This document shows positions 1-6,898 of a DNA stretch of 7,603 nt, piece after piece. Origin of the DNA: Bacteroidota bacterium. GTDB lineage: Bacteria; Bacteroidota; Bacteroidia; Cytophagales; Cyclobacteriaceae. Position numbers and translations under genes: made by a program. Numbering within the stretch: position 1 is the stretch's first letter; each line of letters begins with the position of its first letter. The stretch spans positions 1 to 7,603 of the forward strand of contig QGUY01000194.1 of NCBI GenBank assembly GCA_003242315.1. The letters are read 5' to 3'. The notes under the pieces were generated by a model. The model saw nothing but the letters and a program-made list of their open reading frames with translations, did not search any database and was not told where the DNA came from.

Positions 1-1
1 C

Positions 2-694
2 CTGCAGGAACCGCTGCGAAAAATCGCTACACTGAGCGAGTTTCTGCGTTTGCGTTACAAGGATGCCCTGGGTAGGGATGGCGGACAATACATTGACATG
101 ATTCTGTCGTCTGTTAATAACATGCGGGGAATCATTGACAGCCTTTTGCAGTTTACTAATCTGGACCACAACACCCCCAAATTCGAGCAATTGGATTTAG
201 ACAGAATATTCCAGGATGTGATGTCCGATCAGGATTTCAAGATTCACGAAACAGGCGCAATCATCGAAGTTCACGACCTCCCATGCGTGGAAGGCGTCGC
301 TTCGGAAATACGACTCCTGCTCAACAATCTTATCGGCAACTCACTGAAGTTTGTTTCCAACGTCAGACCCCACATCCGGGTTGAATCACGCGCACTCACC
401 GAGGAAGAAAAGTTAAAGTATAATATTACACGACCCGGAACTTATTATAAAATCGCGATCACAGATAACGGGATAGGATTTGAGCAGGAATATGCGGAAC
501 TGATCTTTGGCGTGTTCCAGCGGCTAAACGCCAAGAGCGACTATGCCGGATCGGGCATTGGACTGGCAACTTGCAAGAAAATCGCAGACAGGCACGGCGC
601 CCTTATCATGGCAGAGGGCCAGTTGGGCAAGGGCAGCACGTTTACCCTGATTATGCCGGAACGTCAATCGATCCCGCAACATCAATCCGTCTAA
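2..694 (+). CDS. Sensor histidine kinase, C-terminal part (5'-truncated by window edge)
   Basis: Partial gene: the reading frame is open from base 2, so the start lies upstream of the window. The visible 230 residues begin with LQEPLRKI, the tail of a HisKA H-box whose His would fall just outside the window. They continue through the dimerisation helices to an HATPase_c domain. Visible landmarks are the N-box NNLIGNSLKF (key Asn about residue 113), the G1 box DNGIGF (about 155-160) and the G2 box GSGIGLA (about 183-189). The protein would autophosphorylate on His and pass the phosphate to a receiver Asp. The core closely resembles the minus-strand kinase at 2887-4833 (shared DLQEPLRKI-type box, DNGIGFEQ, FQRLN, CKKIA), so the two are paralogs. 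Kinases with this H-box, such as cyanobacterial phytochromes, typically work with Rcp1-like single-domain regulators, and one lies at 2383. The stop is 5 nt before the next start, suggesting an operon. The sensor domain is not visible. Confidence 0.93.
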   Translation: MQEPLRKIATLSEFLRLRYKDALGRDGGQYIDMILSSVNNMRGIIDSLLQFTNLDHNTPKFEQLDLDRIFQDVMSDQDFKIHETGAIIEVHDLPCVEGVASEIRLLLNNLIGNSLKFVSNVRPHIRVESRALTEEEKLKYNITRPGTYYKIAITDNGIGFEQEYAELIFGVFQRLNAKSDYAGSGIGLATCKKIADRHGALIMAEGQLGKGSTFTLIMPERQSIPQHQSV

Positions 695-699
695 GTTTG

Positions 700-2178
700 A
701 TGAGCCGACATAACACCCCCGTCAGAATACTCGTCGTTGATGATGACGACACCGACTTCTTCATTATCCGCGAATACATCAAGGGTATTCCCAATCAGAA
801 ATTCCTGGTGGATCAATGCCGACACTACGATGAGGCATTATCGCTCATCCGGCAGAAAAAATACGATCTCTATTTTATAGACTATCGACTGGGCGCGCAA
901 ACAGGACTGGACCTCCTGAGAAACGCCCTGTTTCAGGGATGCGAAGAACCTCTCATCCTCCTCACCGGCAAAGGAAACAGCGCGATCGACCATGAAGCTA
1001 TGGAGCTGGGTGCTGCTGACTACCTGCTCAAATCCGAGATCAGCAGCGAAAACCTGGACCGATCTATCCGATATGCCCTCTCCCGCGCAGCCGTACTTAA
1101 CGCGCTGCGAACGAGCGAAAGAAAGTATCGCGCGGTTTTTGAACATTCACGTGAAGCCATTCTCATCACCGACGGTGGCCTCAATCTGAAAGACTTTAAC
1201 GGATCAACTTCACGCCTCTTCGAGACCGCACCGGATGCTCTCCTTGGCCATAACTTGTTCGACTTCGTCCCCAGTCCTCAGGCGCAGGTAAAAATTCTGG
1301 AGGACCTCGAACGTAAAGGGGAAGTCAGTGATCTTGAATTGGAAATTGTTGATGCTCAGGGCGAAACAAAACATTGTCTGCTCTCCCTTTCCCGCGACAC
1401 GTCGTCACCCGACGCCGTTAATGTGTACGGAATCATCCACAACATCACCAGTCTCAAAAAAGCTGAAAAGGCGATGCTTCATGCTGAAAAGCTTGCTGCG
1501 ACGTGGCGACTGGCGAGCACGCTCGCGCATGAGGTTCGCAATCCACTCTCGACGATCCAGATGTCGGTTGAACAGATCGATCCTTCGGGAATCGCCGAAG
1601 AAGACAAGGTTCTTCTGGAGATCATATCGCGCAATTCCCAGCGCATCAGCACCCTGATTACGCGCCTGCTGGAGTCGTCGCGACCGGACGAGATGCGGCT
1701 GGAGACCGTTGACGTGCGGGAAATTCTCCAGGACTGCATCGACACGATTGAGGATCGAACGCGACTAAAAGGCATCGACGTGGTGTTCGAGGTGCCCCCG
1801 GAATCCCTTATCATACGGGCGAACAGCGAGCGTCTTAAGATGGCCATTCTCAACATCCTGGTGAATGCCATCGAGGCGGTCGAAGCTGGAAAAGGCCGTA
1901 TTCATGTCCGGGTGAGTGCCAGCAACGACCATTGCGTAATTCATCTTGCCGACAACGGATGCGGCATTCCCCGTGAGCACCTTCCGAATCTTTTCGAACC
2001 TTACTTCACCTCCAAAAAAAGCGGAATCGGACTCGGATTAGCCGCTACCCTGAACATCGTAAAGGCACACTCCGGCGAAATAGACGTGTCCTCAATCCCG
2101 AGCAAAGAAACTGTCTTCAAGATTACGCTCCCCAGGGTTTCAGTTGATGTGGAAGCCGCGGCCTACCAACGGAAATAA
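700..2178 (+). CDS. Receiver-PAS-histidine kinase (REC-PAS-HisKA-HATPase)
   Basis: 492-residue soluble signalling kinase with an N-terminal receiver. The receiver (about 8-128) has the acidic pocket DDDD (14-17), phospho-acceptor Asp61 in FIDYR, Thr89 in LLTG and Lys111 in LLKSE, where Ser replaces the usual Pro after Lys. A PAS domain follows (about 138-252, ending HNITSLKKAEK). HisKA has H-box LAHEVRNPL with His277, and HATPase_c has N-box NILVNAIEA (Asn389), DNGCGIP (418-424), LFEPYFTSKK and SGIGLGLA (441-448). No transmembrane segment is seen, so it should be cytoplasmic. The H-box is NtrB-like and unlike that of the flanking kinases. The receiver at the front suggests it is controlled by phosphotransfer from another kinase, plausibly the one 5 nt upstream. 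ATG at 700 was chosen because it directly precedes the receiver fold. The frame is open back to 571, but that extension overlaps the upstream kinase and looks non-coding. There is no clear Shine-Dalgarno, so translation may be coupled to the upstream stop. Confidence 0.93.
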   Translation: MSRHNTPVRILVVDDDDTDFFIIREYIKGIPNQKFLVDQCRHYDEALSLIRQKKYDLYFIDYRLGAQTGLDLLRNALFQGCEEPLILLTGKGNSAIDHEAMELGAADYLLKSEISSENLDRSIRYALSRAAVLNALRTSERKYRAVFEHSREAILITDGGLNLKDFNGSTSRLFETAPDALLGHNLFDFVPSPQAQVKILEDLERKGEVSDLELEIVDAQGETKHCLLSLSRDTSSPDAVNVYGIIHNITSLKKAEKAMLHAEKLAATWRLASTLAHEVRNPLSTIQMSVEQIDPSGIAEEDKVLLEIISRNSQRISTLITRLLESSRPDEMRLETVDVREILQDCIDTIEDRTRLKGIDVVFEVPPESLIIRANSERLKMAILNILVNAIEAVEAGKGRIHVRVSASNDHCVIHLADNGCGIPREHLPNLFEPYFTSKKSGIGLGLAATLNIVKAHSGEIDVSSIPSKETVFKITLPRVSVDVEAAAYQRK

Positions 2179-2211
2179 CGGCCATTGGTCAGGAAATAAA
2201 GACCATTCGCA
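2171..2211. repeat. Short imperfect tandem repeat across the end of the REC-PAS-HK gene
   Basis: Two head-to-tail copies of about 20-21 bp lie at 2171-2191 and 2192-2211. Each begins GGAAATAA and contains a CCATT core a few bases later. Copy 1 carries the stop codon of the kinase gene (TAA at 2176-2178); copy 2 lies wholly downstream. Differences are a few substitutions and one missing base. Function is unknown, and it may simply be a small slippage duplication. Confidence 0.5.
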
Positions 2212-2382
2212 GGTCGTAAAAAATGTTTCTTTACGTAACCATTTGATAACCTTCAACTTAGGAATGGGTACCGCGGTTCCCTCCCTCAGGCAGTCCAAAC
2301 TTCCATCATTTTCAGCTTGTTATGTCCGGTGGGTCTACGAAGAACCGCAAATATTAGTTAACTTATCTCAAAAATCTCTCGC
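2179..2382. other. Intergenic region before the stand-alone receiver
   Basis: About 200 bp without a convincing gene. It holds the second copy of the short tandem repeat (2192-2211) and AT-rich patches, and must contain the translation start region of the receiver gene at 2383. I find no strong intrinsic terminator for the upstream kinase. I also find no promoter that fits the Bacteroidota pattern (TTTG and TAnnTTTG about 20 nt apart), so whether the receiver is in the same transcript is undecided. An open frame at 2144-2407 overlaps the kinase end and shows no family features. Confidence 0.5.
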
Positions 2383-2832
2383 ATGGTTTCCGGGGTGCCT
2401 ATGGTAATTATCGCGGACGACGATATTGATGACAGGTTGTTGCTGACTGAGGCTCTGGTGGAGAATGGGGTGGAGCGCTCCAGGATTCTTCTGGCCTGCG
2501 ACGGTGAAGAATTGCTCTCATTGTTAGCCGAATATTCACACACACCGTCGATCATCTTTCTTGACCTCAACATGCCCAAGAAAAATGGGTTAAAAACTCT
2601 CGAGGCAATCCGCGCAAATCCAACACAACGCCATATTCCTGTTCTTATCTTCACGACTTCCAATTCACGAAGCGACATCCTTAGCAGTTATGATCTGGGA
2701 TGCAACGCGTACTTTGAGAAGCCGTACAGCTACAGTGAACTCGTAGACATGGTTGGCGTGATCAAGTCTTACTGGTTTGAAAAGGCAACACTCATCAAGC
2801 CTGACTTCGCCGAGTTGCCCAGAAGGAATTGA
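2383..2832 (+). CDS. Single-domain response regulator, CheY/Rcp1-like
   Basis: 149-residue protein consisting of one receiver domain and no output domain. Phosphorylation-site residues are all present: acidic residues in ADDDIDD (Asp12-Asp14), phospho-acceptor Asp61 in FLDLNMPKKNG, Thr91 in IFTTS and Lys113 in FEKPYSY. The LxMPxxNG and TTS motifs and the C-terminal stretch with SYWFEKATL resemble the Rcp1 family, the small regulators phosphorylated by phytochrome-type kinases with DLQEPLR H-boxes. The two kinases of that type in this window (2-694 and 2887-4833) are therefore likely phosphodonors; this is inference. As a diffusible receiver it could act by protein binding or as a phosphate shuttle towards another component. 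ATG at 2383 is used. A second ATG at 2401 begins immediately before the first beta strand (MVIIADDD) and is an equally reasonable start giving 143 residues. It converges with the minus-strand kinase, with 54 bp between the stops. Confidence 0.94.
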   Translation: MVSGVPMVIIADDDIDDRLLLTEALVENGVERSRILLACDGEELLSLLAEYSHTPSIIFLDLNMPKKNGLKTLEAIRANPTQRHIPVLIFTTSNSRSDILSSYDLGCNAYFEKPYSYSELVDMVGVIKSYWFEKATLIKPDFAELPRRN

Positions 2833-2886
2833 TGTGCGCGTGTGTTGATGTTGTGCTAACTGCCGAGAGTGTAGCAACTCCGATAT

Positions 2887-4833
2887 TTAATCCTTCTTAA
2901 TACCGGGCAGTGTAACATACATTACGGTACCCTGGCCCGGAGTGCTTTTGGCGCTGATGGTTCCATTGTGGTTCTCGGCAATCTTCTTACAAAGTGCCAG
3001 ACCAATACCATTACCAGGATAAGCTTCACGCGGGTTGAGTCGTTGAAAGATGTTGAATATCTGGTCGGCATAGCGTTGTTCAAAACCGATACCATTATCC
3101 TTGACCATAAGTTGAACATACTCCCTTCCCGGCTGCAGCATAGGGAGTCCGGTAGCTTCCTCACGAGGAAGCACGCGATACGAAATATTTACTACAGGTC
3201 GATCCTTTGCGAACTTGAGTGAGTTACTGATCAGATTCGACAGCAGTTGTCCGAGTTGTCGTTGTATTCCCATAACTTCCGGGAGATCGTCGCTGGTCAC
3301 CGTAGCTTCTGTCTCTGCTATAAGAAGAGACAGTTCCGATTTAACCTCTTCTACTACCTGGTTGAGATCTACTTTTGTGAATTCGGGAATTGCAGACAAC
3401 CTGGAGAACGTCAGCACATCTCTCACAAGGGCCGACATGCCCTGCGCTTCGTCGCGAACTTTTGCGAGATATTTCCTGCGTCCCTCTTCATTGTCGACGT
3501 TTTCCGCGAGCGTAGCGAAGGTTTGAATTTTTCGCAATGGCTCCTGAAGGTCGTGCGAGGCGATATAAGCAAATTGCTCGAGATCGTGATTTGATTCTTC
3601 CAGGAGCTTGTTGAGACGCGTCAACTCGCGCGTCCTGCGGGCTACCTTCTGTTCCAGTTGTTCGCTGATTTCCCGCTGCGGAGTTATGTCCAGTGTCGTG
3701 CCGATCATCCGCGAAGCCTGCCCATTGGAGAATAACGTTACGCCGTTCACGCGTATCCAGCGGATGCTATTGTCCTTTCGGACAACACGGGCTTCGAAAA
3801 ACAGCGTACCGGATTTGAGCGCAGCGCTGAAAAGGTCGTCGACCATGGGTTGATCGTCGGGGTGAATCACCTTCATGCAATCCTGGCGGGTCCACAATCC
3901 GTCTTTTTCAACGCCCATGATTTTCTTATGACGGTCCGAAGCGACGATCCTACCCGAAGCGATATCCATGTCCCAGGTACCGAGCTCAGCCGCATTGACG
4001 GCAAGGTTAAGTCGGTTGACACTTTCTTCCAGGATTTGCTGCGATCGCTTTTCAGTGGTGATATCGATCAGAACATTGACCGCACCCTCGAGTTTGCCAA
4101 CAGGATCAAAGAGGGGGCGCGGACACGGCAGGACGTACAACATAGTGCCGTCGGGTTGTTCCAGAAGGATCACTTCGTCTTCAACAGCCCGTCCCAATTT
4201 CACCGTTTGTGCCATGGGGCATTCATCGGGAGGGACGGGTGTGCCGTCGAGTGTGTACACGCGCAATGCTCCACACCATTTGTCCTCATCCCTGGGTTCG
4301 CGGCCCCAAAGTCGGACGGCAGCATCGTTATATAAGGTGAGCCGACCTTCGAGGTCGCACACGTACGCCGCCACCGGCAGCGTTTTGATCAGCGTCCGAT
4401 ATCGTCGTTCGGTGTCGGTAATAAAATCTTTCGTCGCGGCTTTCTCGTCCGTGATGTCGCGAATCATTGCGGCCGCTCCCACGACGGCGTCTGATTCATT
4501 GCGGATCAGATCGATGGTGATCCCCGCGAAATATCGGTTACCGTCGGGCTGTTCGACCCACATTTCAAGGCCGTGAAAAGTTCGTTCTTCACGAAGGGCT
4601 GTGGCCATCGGAGAAGTTTCAGGGTGGATTTCGCTGCCATCAGATTGCCAGGATTTGTGAAATCCCCAAAAACGAACATTGTCTGAAGGGCGATATCCCC
4701 ACAACTCCGCCGCTCTGTCATTAAATGAGGTGATGTTGCCCTGGCGGTCACAGGTGTAAAGGCCCACACGTAAGTTATTGAGGAGCGCCACATCGGGCAT
4801 ATCCCGGCCAGTCGTGAGCGAAGGGTCTCGCAT
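2887..4833 (-). CDS. Soluble three-PAS sensor histidine kinase
   Basis: 648-residue kinase without a signal peptide or membrane segments, hence probably cytoplasmic. Three PAS domains come first: PAS1 about 13-128 (ends RDITDEK), PAS2 about 143-262 (ends IDITTEK) and PAS3 about 272-388 (PAS_3-like, with HPDD at 324-327 and ending LDITPQRE). A short coiled coil (about 388-420) leads to HisKA with H-box ASHDLQEPLRKI (His427). HATPase_c carries N-box NLISNSLKF (Asn537), DNGIGFEQ (579-586) and GNGIGLA (607-613). All residues needed for ATP binding and autophosphorylation are visible. PAS1 and PAS2 look like an internal duplication (both have NDxA, LWG, PMA and QPDG at corresponding places). Ligands are not predictable; no haem- or flavin-binding signature such as the LOV NCRF motif was seen. 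The likely partner is the convergent Rcp1-like receiver. ATG at 4833 is used; an in-frame ATG at 4800 would drop 11 residues ahead of PAS1. No Shine-Dalgarno precedes it. Confidence 0.95.
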   Translation of the reverse strand: MRDPSLTTGRDMPDVALLNNLRVGLYTCDRQGNITSFNDRAAELWGYRPSDNVRFWGFHKSWQSDGSEIHPETSPMATALREERTFHGLEMWVEQPDGNRYFAGITIDLIRNESDAVVGAAAMIRDITDEKAATKDFITDTERRYRTLIKTLPVAAYVCDLEGRLTLYNDAAVRLWGREPRDEDKWCGALRVYTLDGTPVPPDECPMAQTVKLGRAVEDEVILLEQPDGTMLYVLPCPRPLFDPVGKLEGAVNVLIDITTEKRSQQILEESVNRLNLAVNAAELGTWDMDIASGRIVASDRHKKIMGVEKDGLWTRQDCMKVIHPDDQPMVDDLFSAALKSGTLFFEARVVRKDNSIRWIRVNGVTLFSNGQASRMIGTTLDITPQREISEQLEQKVARRTRELTRLNKLLEESNHDLEQFAYIASHDLQEPLRKIQTFATLAENVDNEEGRRKYLAKVRDEAQGMSALVRDVLTFSRLSAIPEFTKVDLNQVVEEVKSELSLLIAETEATVTSDDLPEVMGIQRQLGQLLSNLISNSLKFAKDRPVVNISYRVLPREEATGLPMLQPGREYVQLMVKDNGIGFEQRYADQIFNIFQRLNPREAYPGNGIGLALCKKIAENHNGTISAKSTPGQGTVMYVTLPGIKKD

Positions 4834-5116
4834 CCGTGCAGAGTTAAGTTCAGGTTGGCTGTTGTTTCAAGCCACAAGTATTATCCACCTCACGGTTCTC
4901 GGTCAACGTCCGGGAACAATCGCGCAGGAGGAAACACTTCGGCTGCCGGAGCCCATGCTTCTCCGACCTGCCCAAGGTGGATTCTCACACAACAATGTCG
5001 TATTAAAAATAAGCAATTCGGGTTATTGCGGGAAGAATTGGTCAAGGGGGAAAGAAAAAAATTCGGGCAGCGGTCGCTCGGCGTCGATGGACGGGATTGG
5101 GGAATTCTGTTCACAG
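4834..5116. other. Intergenic region without recognisable gene
   Basis: About 280 bp between the start of the three-PAS kinase and the terminator of the PepSY-like gene. Open frames on both strands here (for example plus 4855-5220 and minus 4890-5126) have biased, low-complexity-like translations, no domain features, and overlap known elements. Apart from the weak promoter candidate at 4878-4906 I see nothing definite. It presumably holds the kinase's 5' control region. Confidence 0.5.
4878..4906 (-). promoter_or_regulatory. Weak candidate promoter upstream of the three-PAS kinase
   Basis: Read on the minus strand, TTGACC (4901-4906) and TAATAC (4878-4883) are separated by exactly 17 nt, about 45 bp before the kinase start. 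This spacing suits a general sigma-70 promoter, but the -10 match is poor. Bacteroidota mostly use a different consensus (TTTG / TAnnTTTG), so it may be chance. Confidence 0.18.
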
Positions 5117-5153
5117 AAAAAAACAACAGGCTGTCGTTCGGGACAGCCTGTTG
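5117..5153 (-). terminator. Rho-independent terminator of the PepSY-like gene
   Basis: A perfect 12-bp inverted repeat (CAACAGGCTGTC at 5124-5135 with its complement at 5142-5153) encloses a 6-nt loop. On the minus strand it is followed directly by seven T residues (5117-5123). It starts 15 bp after the stop codon of the PepSY-like gene. No T-run follows on the plus strand, so it acts one way and insulates the downstream kinase from the right-hand genes. Confidence 0.93.
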
Positions 5154-5168
5154 CTTGGATGGAAATGC

Positions 5169-5483
5169 TTACTCTTCTTGTCGCGGAGCCATAGTTGGCG
5201 TTCCGTTCTTGTCGAAATAGTAATGCTTGGCATCAGCACCTTCACCTATCTCAACGAGATACAGGTCGGAGTTTTCATTCCGGTAGAATGTACCTTGTTC
5301 CCAGCCTGTGTAGTTTGCGCTTCTCAACGCTTCCTGAACAGGAGCGGGAACTTCACTAGCCTGGATTTCTACCATGCCTTCAGGTACTTGTTGTTGCGTG
5401 GCGGTCGTGTCACGCTGCTGAGCAACAGCAGCTGTCCATCCGAAGAGCATCAGAACAGCAAAGATTAAGAGTGATCGTTTCAT
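5169..5483 (-). CDS. Small secreted PepSY-like protein
   Basis: 104-residue exported protein of unknown specific role. The N-terminus is a clear Sec signal peptide: MKR, a hydrophobic core at about 4-20 and an AVA/QQ signal-peptidase-I site after Ala21. A short Gln/Thr-rich linker follows. The remaining 65 or so residues have the pattern of the small PepSY-like (BLIP-like fold) proteins common in Bacteroidota: a helix with PAPVQEAL (46-53), then strands with GTFYRNENSDLYLVEI (64-79) and a final HYYFDKNGTP (87-96). No lipobox Cys is seen, so it should be free in the periplasm. Family proteins of this fold are thought to bind or inhibit other proteins, but the partner here is unknown. It ends at the strong terminator at 5117-5153. 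The 216-bp gap to the upstream DUF1328 gene suggests its own promoter. Gene-call confidence is high; family placement is moderate. Confidence 0.85.
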   Translation of the reverse strand: MKRSLLIFAVLMLFGWTAAVAQQRDTTATQQQVPEGMVEIQASEVPAPVQEALRSANYTGWEQGTFYRNENSDLYLVEIGEGADAKHYYFDKNGTPTMAPRQEE

Positions 5484-5699
5484 AGTTGAAAACTTTTCTG
5501 ATTTAACATGATTTCATCAAATGCCTTCGAAGGTTTGTGCCAAACTTTATTTACCCACAAACAGTATTGAATTGGCCTGACCATGGCTTTTGGTGTCCAT
5601 TCTTTTCCTCGCGGTGTAGAATGAAACAACAATTTCAAAGCACAAAGTCTGTTCATCCGGAAACACTGAACACCCTCAATCTGCCGGAACTCTGCCTTG
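5484..5699. other. Intergenic region with small palindromes upstream of the PepSY-like gene
   Basis: Contains the presumed promoter of the PepSY-like gene. A perfect 10-bp palindrome CCTTCGAAGG (5524-5533) adjoins a 5-bp hairpin GTTTG-TGC-CAAAC (5533-5545), about 40-60 bp upstream of the start codon, a reasonable place for an operator. TTTG-like boxes occur on the minus strand, but not at the usual Bacteroidota spacing, so I do not call a promoter. No credible ORF or terminator for the DUF1328 gene is seen. Confidence 0.4.
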
Positions 5700-5867
5700 C
5701 TACCGTCGAAAGATCGACAAGCCCAATATCAGTGTGAGAAGAAACAGCGCGATAAAGATGTAGAACAGCACCTTCGCAATGGAAGCTGCACCTTCGGCAA
5801 TGCCTCCAAAGCCGAACAATGAAGCGATAATCGCCACTACAAAAAAGATGAGAGCCCAGCGTAACAT
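5700..5867 (-). CDS. DUF1328 / YtjA-like small membrane protein
   Basis: A 55-residue protein starting MLRWALIFFVVAIIA and ending SIFRR. It has two hydrophobic segments (about 4-21 and 32-52) separated by a glycine- and alanine-rich turn containing FGFGGIAEGAASIAK (18-32). The length, the start and the GFGGIA-x-GAA-IAK centre match the DUF1328/YtjA family of two-pass inner-membrane proteins (about 50-60 residues), widespread in Proteobacteria and Bacteroidota and of unknown function. It lies 40 bp after the stop of the LigD-type polymerase gene on the same strand, so it may be co-transcribed with the end-joining genes. That arrangement would fit a general-stress group but is not proof of a shared role. 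No Shine-Dalgarno is visible; the stop is TAG. Confidence 0.9.
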   Translation of the reverse strand: MLRWALIFFVVAIIASLFGFGGIAEGAASIAKVLFYIFIALFLLTLILGLSIFRR

Positions 5868-5907
5868 AGTTGTATGGTTTTAAGTTAAACTCTGCGATAA
5901 TTTCATT

Positions 5908-6897
5908 TCATTCGTCCAGCTTCTCTCCCCGCTTTTCTTTCTTCTCAAGAATCTCAAGACCCTTTTCCAGATCGATTCGCTCCTTTAGAACACCCTCGAA
6001 AAGATCTCCGAGCTTATCCAATCGCTTGGGTACTGTGAAAATGGTAAAGTCCTTCGGGCTCACACCGTGCTTGAGTTCGGGCCATTGTAGCGGCGTAGAC
6101 ACGCGCGCGCCAGGCACAGGCCGCGCACTGTAGGGAGCTGCGAGCGTCTGACCTCGACTGTTCTGTAGGTAATCAACGTAAACCCGTCCCTTCCTTTCGG
6201 ACAGGGATCGTTCCGTAGTTGCAATGTCCGAATGTCTCGCTGTGACATACTCTGCAATGGCCTTCGCAAAAGGCCGTACCGTTTCGTACGTGTAACGCGC
6301 ACCCAGTGGAACATACACGTGAAGGCCCGTCGCACCTGATGTCTTACAATAACACGGGGCCTCCATGGAATCCATTACTTCTTTGATGGCCAGGGCGATT
6401 TCGACAACACGGTCGAACGACTTATCATCGGGGGGGTCAATATCAAGCACCATGTAGTCCGGTTTGTCCAGGTGCTTCACGGTGGAATTCCAGGGATTCA
6501 ATTCTATACAACCGAGATTGTTGAGATACGTAAGGGTGGCCTGATCATTACAGATAATATAATCGACATCTTTCCCAGTACTCTCTGCACGGATTACTAT
6601 GCTCTTCACCCACGAAGGGGCTTCATCGCCGGCATCCTTTTGATAAAAGCCATCGTCACGGATGCCGTCAGGATTTCTCTTCAGATTCTGAGGGCGATTG
6701 ACAAGGTATGGTAGGATGTAGGGATGAATTGTCGTGTAATAGTAAATAAGATCACCCTTCGTGATTTTTTCCTCGGGCCAATAGAACTTATCCAGGCTTG
6801 TCAGCTTTACTTTCTTGCCGTCGAGTTTAACCATGTAGTCTTCCCCATCCGGGGAAGAAGTGGAAACCCGTTCTTTCTCTTTCGTCTTGCCAGCCAT
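5908..6897 (-). CDS. Stand-alone LigD-type DNA polymerase/primase (LigD POL domain)
   Basis: 329-residue archaeo-eukaryotic-primase-type polymerase, equivalent to the POL domain of DNA ligase D. In bacterial non-homologous end joining this module fills gaps and adds (ribo)nucleotides at DNA ends. Motifs in order (numbering from this ATG) are: LTSLDKFYWPEEKITKGDLI (32-51), RPQNLKRNPDGI (68-79), the metal-binding LDIDPPDD (151-158, catalytic Asp152 and Asp154), SGATGLHVYVPL (187-198, His193), then VYVDYLQNSRGQT (239-251, third Asp242) with APYSARPVPGARVSTPLQW (253-271). The usual domain is about 280-300 residues; the extra is a basic N-terminal tail and a highly charged C-terminal helix. All catalytic residues are present. 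The ATG at 6897 follows the TAA of the phosphoesterase gene with one base between (TAATATG), implying coupled translation. An upstream in-frame GTG at 6915 would add six residues and overlap that gene. No ligase domain is fused. Confidence 0.94.
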   Translation of the reverse strand: MAGKTKEKERVSTSSPDGEDYMVKLDGKKVKLTSLDKFYWPEEKITKGDLIYYYTTIHPYILPYLVNRPQNLKRNPDGIRDDGFYQKDAGDEAPSWVKSIVIRAESTGKDVDYIICNDQATLTYLNNLGCIELNPWNSTVKHLDKPDYMVLDIDPPDDKSFDRVVEIALAIKEVMDSMEAPCYCKTSGATGLHVYVPLGARYTYETVRPFAKAIAEYVTARHSDIATTERSLSERKGRVYVDYLQNSRGQTLAAPYSARPVPGARVSTPLQWPELKHGVSPKDFTIFTVPKRLDKLGDLFEGVLKERIDLEKGLEILEKKEKRGEKLDE

Positions 6898-6898
6898 A

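Noticed and set aside
571..699. N-terminal extension of the receiver-kinase to a start at 571
   Set aside because: The extra 43 residues lie inside the 3' end of the upstream kinase in another frame, show no domain pattern, and a normal ATG at 700 begins just before the receiver.
2833..2886. Possible bidirectional terminator between convergent genes
   Set aside because: Only a 7-bp bulged stem (GTTGTGCTA with TAGCAAC) and no T-run on either strand; too weak to call.
3215..4576. Long plus-strand open frames (3215-3526, 3850-4335, 3968-4576)
   Set aside because: They lie antisense to the well-supported three-PAS kinase and their translations lack family motifs; they are shadows of its codon usage.
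5021..5040. Small hairpin GCAAT...ATTGC in the gap upstream of the three-PAS kinase
   Set aside because: Only a 5-bp stem with no T-run or recognisable binding-site pattern; expected by chance in AT-rich sequence.
4890..5126. Minus-strand 78-codon open frame between the kinase and the PepSY-like terminator
   Set aside because: Its start lies inside the terminator's T-run region; the translation is Pro/Ser/Arg-rich with no recognisable fold and no start context.
5097..5468. Plus-strand open frame of 123 codons
   Set aside because: It covers the terminator hairpin and lies antisense to the PepSY-like gene, which has a clear signal peptide and its own terminator.
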